Part shown: one piece after another, positions 1-5,738 of the stretch
Layout: each line of letters starts with the position of its first letter
Position numbering within the stretch: the first letter of the stretch is position 1
NCBI GenBank assembly: GCA_018712515.1
Contig: DVGW01000020.1
Span: forward strand, 29,011-93,010
Direction of reading: 5' to 3'
DNA from: Aphodovivens avicola
Lineage (GTDB): Bacteria > Actinomycetota > Coriobacteriia > Coriobacteriales > Eggerthellaceae
DNA length: 64,000 bases
Position numbers and translations under genes: made by a program
Notes under the pieces: generated by a model
What the model was told of the DNA's origin: nothing
Seen by the model: the letters and a program-made list of their open reading frames with translations, nothing else
The model's database searches: none

Positions 1-872
1 ACTGGTTCGCGCTCGAAGGCGGGTTCTTCCCACATGGCGTGATGCAGCAGACCGCCGACGGTCAGTGGACCGGCCTTCTGATGGCGCTGTGCGTGGTGAT
101 GTTCAGCTTCGGCGGCACCGAGCTCATCGGCGTGACGGCGGGCGAGACCGAGGATCCGCGCCGCACCATCCCCAAGGCCACCAACGGCATCATCTGGCGC
201 ATCCTGGTGTTCTACATCGGCGCGCTCGGCGTGATCATGGCCGTGGTGCCGTGGAACACCCTCGACGGCGTGACCAGCCCGTTCGTTCAGATCTTCGATA
301 CGGTCGGCGTGCATGCGGCGGCCGGCATCCTCAACTTCGTGTGCCTGACCGCGGTGATGAGCGTCTACAACTCGGGGCTTTACTCCAACTCGCGCATGCT
401 CTACTCGCTGGCGCAGCAGGGCAACGCCCCCGCCTACCTTGCGAAGACGAGCAAGCGCGGCGTGCCGGTCGCCGGCGTGCTCACCTCGGCGGCGGTCACG
501 GTGGTCGCCGTCGTGGTGGTGTTCCTGTGGCCGGAGTTCGCGTTCAACTACCTGATGAGCATCGCCACCATCTCGGCCATCATCAACTGGTCCATGATCA
601 TGGTGACGCAGCTGAAGTTCCGCAAGAAGGTGGCCGCGGGCGAGGGCCCCAACGAGCTGGCGGGGCACACCGGCAAGGAGGCCGTCGACGCGATCCTGTT
701 CAAGCTGCCGCTCGCGCGCGTGATGCCGTTCGTGGTGCTGGCGTTTTTGGCGGGCGTGGTCGTGGTGATGTGCTTCAGCCCGAGCTACCTGGTCGCCGTC
801 ATCGTCGGCCCCATCTGGCTGGCCATCCTGCTCATCGCCTACCAGCTGACCCACGGCAAGAAGCAGCAGTAA
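1..872 (+). CDS. Amino-acid permease, APC superfamily (5'-truncated by window edge)
   Basis: This is the C-terminal part of a proton-coupled amino-acid permease of the AAT/APC type, a cytoplasmic-membrane importer. The reading frame is open from base 3, so the true start lies before the window. The motif FGGTELIGVTAGE with GETEDPRRTIPKA downstream is the hallmark of the middle of AAT permeases (LysP/AroP/GabP group), and it is followed by about six hydrophobic membrane segments and a short basic tail ending GKKQQ. The substrate cannot be told from this portion. A REP-like palindrome begins about ten bases after the stop. Confidence 0.85.
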   Translation, partial: WFALEGGFFPHGVMQQTADGQWTGLLMALCVVMFSFGGTELIGVTAGETEDPRRTIPKATNGIIWRILVFYIGALGVIMAVVPWNTLDGVTSPFVQIFDTVGVHAAAGILNFVCLTAVMSVYNSGLYSNSRMLYSLAQQGNAPAYLAKTSKRGVPVAGVLTSAAVTVVAVVVVFLWPEFAFNYLMSIATISAIINWSMIMVTQLKFRKKVAAGEGPNELAGHTGKEAVDAILFKLPLARVMPFVVLAFLAGVVVVMCFSPSYLVAVIVGPIWLAILLIAYQLTHGKKQQ

Positions 873-880
873 CCGCGGAA

Positions 881-925
881 AATGAGAAAAAGGTGAGAAA
901 AAGGGACAGTCACTTTTTCTCATTT
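881..925. repeat. REP-like palindrome, family A
   Basis: Inverted repeat of the form GAGAAAAAGGGACAGTCAC followed by TTTTTCTCATTT, preceded by an extra partial copy of the left arm (AATGAGAAAAAGG). The same palindrome occurs near 61.1, 62.1 and 63.2 kb, where it brackets a RAYT transposase. It sits just after the permease stop codon. Confidence 0.75.
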
Positions 926-1057
926 CACCTCTCGAATTGGAGATAGGGGGAAGTCTCCTTTTCCCATTTCCCCTCTCAAAGGGCAGCGGTAGCGGCGCGC
1001 GGGACGCAGAGCGCGAAGTAGCGACTATCCCCATCTCACGCCGGCTCATAACGCAAA

Positions 1058-1081
1058 GAGGGCGCCCCGCGGGGCGCCCTC
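1058..1081 (-). terminator. Palindromic hairpin after rubrerythrin
   Basis: Perfect 12+12 base GC-rich palindrome (GAGGGCGCCCCG and its complement) about 20 bases beyond the rubrerythrin stop. On the minus strand it is followed by CTTTGCG, so the U-tract is weak. It may also end transcription coming from the permease side. Confidence 0.6.
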
Positions 1082-1103
1082 CTCATCCGATGAGAACCGT
1101 GTC

Positions 1104-1643
1104 CTAGTAGTTCTCGGCCTTCAGCTCGAAGTACTCGCGGCCGTGCGCGCACACGGGGCAGACCTCGGGGGCCTCCTTGCCGATGTGGATGTGGCCGCAG
1201 TTGCCGCACTTCCACACGCACACGTCGTCGCGCTTGAACACCTCGCCGGCCTCGATGCGGGCCATCAGCTTGCGGTAGCGCTCCTCGTGCTCCTTCTCGA
1301 CGCCCGCCACGCCGTCGAACAGCTCGGCGATGTCGGCGAAGCCCTCCTCGCGCGCCACCTTGGCGAACTCGGCGTACATCTCGGTCCACTCCTCGTTCTC
1401 GCCGGCAGCGGCGTCGGCGAGGTTCTCCATCGTGGAAGGAACGGCGCCGCCGTGCAGCAGCTTGAACCAGAGCTTGGCGTGCTCCTTCTCGTTCTTCGCC
1501 GTCTCCAGGAAGATGTTCTGGATCTGGACGTAGCCGTCCTTCTTGGCCTGGCTGGCGTAGTACTGGTACTTGGTATGCGCCTGCGACTCGCCGGCGAACG
1601 CGTACTCGAGGTTCTTCTCGGTCTGGCTTCCTTTGAGGTCCAT
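1104..1643 (-). CDS. rbr: Rubrerythrin
   Basis: Non-heme diiron peroxidase that reduces hydrogen peroxide in the cytoplasm of anaerobes. The 179-residue product has the usual two domains. An N-terminal ferritin-like four-helix domain carries diiron ligand motifs (FAGESQAHTKY near residue 17, then EKEHAK and EKEHEERY). A C-terminal rubredoxin-like domain has two CxxC knuckles (WKCGNCGHIH and VCPVCAHG). The start at 1643 is preceded by AGAAGG at good spacing and gives the standard MDLKGSQTEKNL start; the frame stays open another 35 codons upstream without family similarity. It is a single gene ending at a strong hairpin. Confidence 0.96.
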   Translation of the reverse strand: MDLKGSQTEKNLEYAFAGESQAHTKYQYYASQAKKDGYVQIQNIFLETAKNEKEHAKLWFKLLHGGAVPSTMENLADAAAGENEEWTEMYAEFAKVAREEGFADIAELFDGVAGVEKEHEERYRKLMARIEAGEVFKRDDVCVWKCGNCGHIHIGKEAPEVCPVCAHGREYFELKAENY

Positions 1644-1795
1644 GGGACTGACCCTTCTCTTCGGGCGCCCGTCTCGTCCGGGCGCGGATGAGGTCATTGT
1701 ACCCTGCCCAGGAGAGAGGGGCAAACGCGCCGCACGGCTGTTGGACAACCGTTGACCGGGGCATGGATTAATCGCGTCCGATCCCGTACAATGAC

Positions 1796-1819
1796 CTTGA
1801 TTGTCCTAGGATAATCAAG
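1796..1819. promoter_or_regulatory. Palindromic operator ahead of the NrfD/GntR/SPFH gene group
   Basis: A 24-base palindrome with a single mismatched base pair, centred on CCTAGG (left half CTTGATTGTCCT, right half AGGATAATCAAG). It lies 34 bases before the first gene, just downstream of a possible -10 (TACAAT, 1787-1792). Its core ATTGTCCTAGGATAAT matches the core of the double site at 5499-5540 upstream of the oxidoreductase operon with one base different. Binding by the GntR protein encoded two genes downstream is inferred. Confidence 0.65.
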
Positions 1820-1852
1820 CAGTCAAAAGAAGATCACGGGAGGGGGCGGCGT

Positions 1853-2863
1853 ATGTTCAGCATGTTGGTCGTCCTTTACCTGTTTCTGGGCGGGGCGGGC
1901 GCGGGAGCGTGCGCCGTGGTGGCGCTGCTGGGGCTTTTGAGTCCGCGCGATGCCGTCTGCGTAGAGGTGCCGAGCAAGGCAACGTTGGCAGGTGCGGGGG
2001 CAAGGCGCTCCTGCGGAGGCTCCGCTTCCCGCTGCATCGTGCGCGCTCCGCTCGTCTATCGCAAGCTGCTGGTGCCGCTGTTTGCGGTCGCCTTGGCAGC
2101 TGTGTCGTTGGGGATCGTCTGCCTTCTGCTCGACCTCGGCCGCGCCGATCGCGTGCTGCTCCTGCTCACGAGCCCCGCGCCGACGCACATCGCGGTGGGC
2201 GCCTGGGCGCTCGTCGCGACGGCGGTTCTGTCGGCGGTGCTCCTATGCGCTTGGAACGCCGTTGCGCTCTGCTTTCCCCTCGCCGTCGTGCGTGCGATGG
2301 AGGTGCTCGCGATCGCCGTCTCCTTCGTTGCCATGGCATATACGGGGCTTTTGCTTCAGACGCTCGATGCGGTGCCGCTGTGGGGCACGGTGTGGTTGCC
2401 GGTCGTGTTCGTGCTCTCGTCGTTGTCATGCGGGCTCGCTCTGACGATGGTCACGGCTCAGGTTGCTGGTTCAGCGCTGTCGTTTGGAACCCTCGTCCGC
2501 CGTCTGACGGTGAGCGATGCGGCGATGATCATTGTCGAGGCGGTGGCGACTGCATTCCTCGTTGCGACGACGCTGAACATGATGAGCTTGTCGCCGGCGG
2601 CGGATCCTACCGGGGCAGCCGCCGTGGCATCAGCGACCGAGTTGCTGGCAGGGGAAGGCGCATGGCTGTTCTGGGGCGCGTTTTGCGCGGTAGGGATGGC
2701 GATTCCCCTTGTGGTTGAGGCTGTGAACCTCGTCGGCGCTCGCATCTCTTCCGCTGCATCGCTCGCAACCGCGCTTTGCGTGCTCGCGGGCGGATTGGCG
2801 TTGAGGTTGTGCGTGGTAAGCGCGGGGGTGCATCCGTTCACCTACCTGCCGTTTGGCGGTTAA
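1853..2863 (+). CDS. NrfD/PsrC-like integral membrane subunit (orphan)
   Basis: Polytopic membrane protein of 336 residues with about eight hydrophobic helices. It has features of the NrfD/PsrC/DmsC quinol-interacting anchor family: an early LFLGGAGAGA, then LLLDLGRADRVLLLLTSP, IAVGAWAL, AYTGLLLQTL and a VFVLSSLSCGLA segment. Such proteins normally pass electrons between menaquinone and a FeS/molybdoenzyme pair, but no such pair is adjacent here. The gene follows a strong GGGAGGGGGC ribosome-binding site, heads the group with the GntR and SPFH genes, and shares an operator motif with the complete oxidoreductase operon 3.6 kb downstream, which already has its own NrfD subunit. Partner and substrate are unknown. 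Confidence 0.7.
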   Translation: MFSMLVVLYLFLGGAGAGACAVVALLGLLSPRDAVCVEVPSKATLAGAGARRSCGGSASRCIVRAPLVYRKLLVPLFAVALAAVSLGIVCLLLDLGRADRVLLLLTSPAPTHIAVGAWALVATAVLSAVLLCAWNAVALCFPLAVVRAMEVLAIAVSFVAMAYTGLLLQTLDAVPLWGTVWLPVVFVLSSLSCGLALTMVTAQVAGSALSFGTLVRRLTVSDAAMIIVEAVATAFLVATTLNMMSLSPAADPTGAAAVASATELLAGEGAWLFWGAFCAVGMAIPLVVEAVNLVGARISSAASLATALCVLAGGLALRLCVVSAGVHPFTYLPFGG

Positions 2864-2911
2864 CGACAACCGAGGATCGCGCGTCCGGCGTGCATCGGGA
2901 AAGGATAGGGC

Positions 2912-3418
2912 ATGGGCTTGAAGAAGGAGCCGCAGGGGTTCACCTTCCAAGTTGACGAGAACAGCGATTTGCCGCTGTGGGTGCAGCTGCGCCAACGTAT
3001 CATCTACCTGATCAACTCCGGGTTCTACCGGCCTGGCGACAAGCTGCCGACGGTGCGCGGGCTAGCCTCTGAGATCTCCATCAACTACAACACGGTGAAC
3101 AAGGCATACCTCAGCCTGGTTTCCGACGGCTATCTGGAATCGACGCGCGGGCGCGGCGTATTCGTCCGCGACTTCGACGCTGAAGTGGGTGAGGAATACG
3201 TCGAGGAGGTGTTCAGCATCCTCGGGGACTGCATCAACGCTTGCCGTGATTTGGGGCTGTCTCTCGATGACGTGCAGCAATGCATGGCGCGTAAGATCGG
3301 GCAGATCAAGAAAGCCGAGGGCTTGGTCGATGGTGGATCCGACGATGCGGATGCTGCCAAGGGCCGCATCGTGCGCATACGGATGGAAGACGACGCGAAG
3401 ACGTCTGGGGGGCGATAG
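2912..3418 (+). CDS. GntR-family transcriptional regulator, YtrA subfamily
   Basis: DNA-binding regulator of 168 residues. A GntR winged helix-turn-helix occupies about residues 15-85 (LPLWVQLRQRIIYLI, GDKLPTVRGLASEI, NTVNKAYLSLVSDGYL, TRGRGVFV). A short helical C-terminal region of about 70 residues, without a ligand-binding FadR or HutC domain, is typical of the YtrA subfamily. YtrA members usually repress their own operon and membrane-protein genes. It lies between an NrfD-like protein and an SPFH protein, and the matching palindromes at 1796-1819 and 5499-5540 are the natural candidates for its operators. Effector unknown. Confidence 0.85.
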   Translation: MGLKKEPQGFTFQVDENSDLPLWVQLRQRIIYLINSGFYRPGDKLPTVRGLASEISINYNTVNKAYLSLVSDGYLESTRGRGVFVRDFDAEVGEEYVEEVFSILGDCINACRDLGLSLDDVQQCMARKIGQIKKAEGLVDGGSDDADAAKGRIVRIRMEDDAKTSGGR

Positions 3419-3484
3419 GCTATGTTCGGAAGACGATCGAAGGAGAGGCCTCGCCAATGTCGGGATGCACGGGAGGAGCGGTCG

Positions 3485-4423
3485 ATGCCGAGGCTCGCGA
3501 CCGTTCCCGATGGCGTCTCGTATACCGAGGTCGTGGGTGAGCGCGCATCCAATGCGGGGGTCATCCTGTTCACGTTCGTCGTTTTCGCTCTCGTGCTCTG
3601 CGTTGTCGTGGGGGCGTGTCAGCTTGCCGTGGGGTCCGTGACCGCATGCCCCGTCGTGCTTGGGGTGATCCTGGCTGCGCTCGCGTCTATGTCGGTTCAT
3701 ATCGCGCAGCAATGGGAGAAGGTGGTGGTTCTGCGCCTCGGCGCGTTCAACCGTGTATCTGGCCCCGGACTGTTTTGGACGTGGCCCATCATCGAGCAGA
3801 ATACGATGAAGGTTGACACGCGCGTGCGGGTGACGACCTTCGGCGCCGAGGAGACGCTCACCGCCGATCTCGTTCCGCTCAACGTCGACGCCGTGCTGTT
3901 CTGGCATGTGTGGGATGCGAAAGCGGCATGCACGGAGGTGGGCGACTTCTCGCGCGCCGTGGAACTTGCCGCCCAGACGGCGCTGCGCGATGCGATCGGC
4001 CGTGCCGGTACCGCCGAGGTCGCCATTCGTCGTGAGCAGCTCGACCGCGAGCTCAAACGCGTGTTGGAGGAAAAAGTGGCGCCGTGGGGCATCGCCGTTT
4101 TGTCGGTGGAAGTGCGCGACATCCTGCTGCCGAAGGAGCTGCAGGATGTGATGAGCCTGGAGGCACAGGCTGAGCAGCGCAAGAAGAGCCGTATCATCCT
4201 GATGGAGGCCGAGCAGGATATCTGCGAGATGCTGGGCGAAATGGGTCATGCTTACGAGGGCAACGACACCGCGCTACGCCTGCGCGCGATGCATCTGCTC
4301 TACGAAAGCATCCGCGAGACGGGCGGCACCGTCGTCGTCCCGAGCAGCTTCAGCGAGGGCTTCGGCGATGTGCTGGGCGACGCCGCGAAGGAAGCCCTGG
4401 GCGGTACGTCGCGTACTAGCTAA
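3485..4423 (+). CDS. SPFH/Band 7 (slipin-like) membrane protein
   Basis: Member of the stomatin/prohibitin group, proteins that form membrane-associated scaffolds. Two hydrophobic segments lie near residues 20-70, followed by the SPFH signature (QQWEKVVVLRLGAF, GPGLFWTWPIIE) and an alpha-helical region with ILLPKELQDVMSLEAQAE, characteristic of slipins. I chose the start at 3485 because GGGAGGAGC precedes it at 7 bases; the frame also opens at 3422, three bases after the GntR stop, adding 21 basic residues. Its function with NrfD and GntR neighbours is not known; organising the respiratory membrane complex is speculation. Confidence 0.8.
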   Translation: MPRLATVPDGVSYTEVVGERASNAGVILFTFVVFALVLCVVVGACQLAVGSVTACPVVLGVILAALASMSVHIAQQWEKVVVLRLGAFNRVSGPGLFWTWPIIEQNTMKVDTRVRVTTFGAEETLTADLVPLNVDAVLFWHVWDAKAACTEVGDFSRAVELAAQTALRDAIGRAGTAEVAIRREQLDRELKRVLEEKVAPWGIAVLSVEVRDILLPKELQDVMSLEAQAEQRKKSRIILMEAEQDICEMLGEMGHAYEGNDTALRLRAMHLLYESIRETGGTVVVPSSFSEGFGDVLGDAAKEALGGTSRTS

Positions 4424-4453
4424 AGATCCGACGAGGCAAATGGTCGGCGTGGT

Positions 4454-4493
4454 ACGTATTGCATTTGCAATACGTTTCCATTTGGGATATAGT
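4454..4493 (+). promoter_or_regulatory. Promoter with operator for the MNT/HEPN pair
   Basis: A perfect 10-base inverted repeat (ACGTATTGCA, TT spacer, TGCAATACGT; 4454-4475) overlaps a -35 box TTGCAA (4465-4470). A -10 box TATAGT follows 17 bases later (4488-4493). This is a textbook repressor-occluded promoter. The antitoxin directly downstream carries a ribbon-helix-helix-like N-terminus, so autoregulation through this repeat is likely. Confidence 0.75.
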
Positions 4494-4521
4494 TGCGGCA
4501 ATGAAGCGATGGGAGGTCATC

Positions 4522-5067
4522 ATGGCGTCTTCCGAACCCGCCGCTCCGCGCGTTCCGTTGTCACTTAGAGTGCCCGCACCCGTTCTAGCTGCAATTGAGT
4601 CGTATGCCGAAGCCCGTGGGTTGAGCAAAACTGACTCCTTTCTCCACTTCCTGCAAAAAGGGATGGAGGCAGAGGATCTTTCCAATCAATTGGAAGGGAT
4701 CCGCTCCGAACTGAGCGCCTTGCGGAAGGCCGTCAATCGCACTTCGGTAAACCGTTCACAGGAGTTGCATGCCGTGCGGGATGCGATCGCGCAGTCGGCT
4801 GAACGCTTTCCCGCGATCAAGAAGGCGTATCTGTTTGGATCATTCGCGCGCGAGGATTTCGATGAGGAGAGCGACATCGACATCCGGATCGAACGTGATG
4901 GGGGAGCGCGGCTGACTTTGAGAGAGCTCGCCCATTTCGCGGACTCCATAGAACGTGCGACGGGAAGAAGCGTCGATGTCGTGTCTTCGCGCACGATATC
5001 TGATCCGGGCTTGGCGGCGGCGATCGAGAGGGATAAGGAGCTGGTGTATGAGCGCGAAGCACGATGA
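4522..5067 (+). CDS. MNT-domain antitoxin with N-terminal RHH-like domain (MntA-like)
   Basis: The 181-residue product has a probable ribbon-helix-helix segment (about residues 8-45, VPLSLRVPAPVLAAIESYA), a charged coiled-coil linker, and a minimal nucleotidyltransferase domain with the GSX10DXD signature (FGSFAREDFDEESDIDIRIE, about residues 110-130). MntA antitoxins neutralise HepT by attaching AMP to a tyrosine in its active-site motif. GGGAGG sits 5 bases before the ATG at 4522; an ATG at 4459 in the same frame lies inside the operator and cannot be the start. It overlaps the HEPN gene by 20 bases. The added DNA-binding domain is notable because MntA proteins are usually MNT-only. Confidence 0.82.
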   Translation: MASSEPAAPRVPLSLRVPAPVLAAIESYAEARGLSKTDSFLHFLQKGMEAEDLSNQLEGIRSELSALRKAVNRTSVNRSQELHAVRDAIAQSAERFPAIKKAYLFGSFAREDFDEESDIDIRIERDGGARLTLRELAHFADSIERATGRSVDVVSSRTISDPGLAAAIERDKELVYEREAR

Positions 5068-5425
5068 CTGGGCACGTCTTCAGGAGATATACGATGTGGT
5101 TCGTGAAACGCGCATCCAGATGGAACAGATCGGATTTACGAAAGAGCGTTTCCTCGATCCCGAAAACGCGCAGGACGATCTCATCTCGGAAGGGCTGATG
5201 AACCGCGTCTTTCGGGTCACGGAAGAGGCGGGTCATTTATCGGATGAGGTCGCGCGCCGTTATGGGTTCGACCGTCAGGGCGTTCTCGGGGTTCGCAATC
5301 GACTGGCACATGCGTATGGGGAGGTAGACCGCGAGATCATCTGGTCGGTGATAGAGGAGGATTTCGACGAACTGCTCGATGCGTGCAGACGGTATTGCGC
5401 CGACAACAACATCGAGCTTGAGTGA
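5048..5425 (+). CDS. HEPN-domain toxin, HepT-like
   Basis: Putative RNase toxin of 125 residues, the partner of the overlapping MNT antitoxin. It is all-helical and carries the HEPN catalytic motif RNRLAHAY near residue 82, which fits the HepT form RX4HXY, where the tyrosine is the residue AMPylated by MntA. The ATG at 5048 lies inside the antitoxin gene, giving translational coupling. Order antitoxin then toxin, shared promoter and overlap are all typical of type VII systems. The size is a little smaller than classical HepT. Confidence 0.83.
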   Translation: MSAKHDDWARLQEIYDVVRETRIQMEQIGFTKERFLDPENAQDDLISEGLMNRVFRVTEEAGHLSDEVARRYGFDRQGVLGVRNRLAHAYGEVDREIIWSVIEEDFDELLDACRRYCADNNIELE

Positions 5426-5738
5426 TCACGTGAGAAACGAGTTGGCGATGAGGACTGGATGATCGCCAGAGACAGATAACTGCTACGCGGCAATTTCAAA
5501 AATTATCCTATGACAATATTGATTGTCATAGGATAATTTTGTATAGTATTCAACAAGGGAAAATGGCCATTTCTCAGAAGGATGTAAGGGGCATCCTTTG
5601 ACGGTGGTTCGCCCGCTCGAGAGGCTTACTCGCCGCTTGTCTTGATCATCGCCAGCTTGGCGCGAATGTTGCTCGTCTGCTTGCCGATCTGGCGAATCCA
5701 GGTTGAGATTGGGTGCCCAACTACCTGGAGGAGGAGAA
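5426..5738. other. Intergenic region before the oxidoreductase operon
   Basis: Non-coding stretch of about 310 bases. It contains the double operator and promoter described separately (5499-5547) and then an untranslated leader of about 185 bases before GGAGGAGG at the first gene. I saw no recognisable riboswitch or gene in the leader. Confidence 0.6.
5499..5547 (+). promoter_or_regulatory. Double operator overlapping the oxidoreductase-operon promoter
   Basis: A perfect 19-base inverted repeat with a 4-base spacer (arms 5499-5517 and 5522-5540) made of two inverted copies of ATTGTCATAGGATAAT. The centres are 20 bases apart, so both lie on one face of the helix. The promoter is embedded: -35 TTGATT (5519-5524), 17-base spacer, -10 TATAGT (5542-5547). 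The right copy fills the spacer and the left copy abuts the -35, so a bound protein would repress. The core differs by one base from the operator at 1796-1819. Confidence 0.8.

Noticed and set aside
4459..4521. Longer N-terminus for the MNT antitoxin starting at 4459
   Set aside because: That ATG lies inside the -35/operator region of the promoter, so it would not be transcribed; 4522 has GGGAGG at 5 bases.
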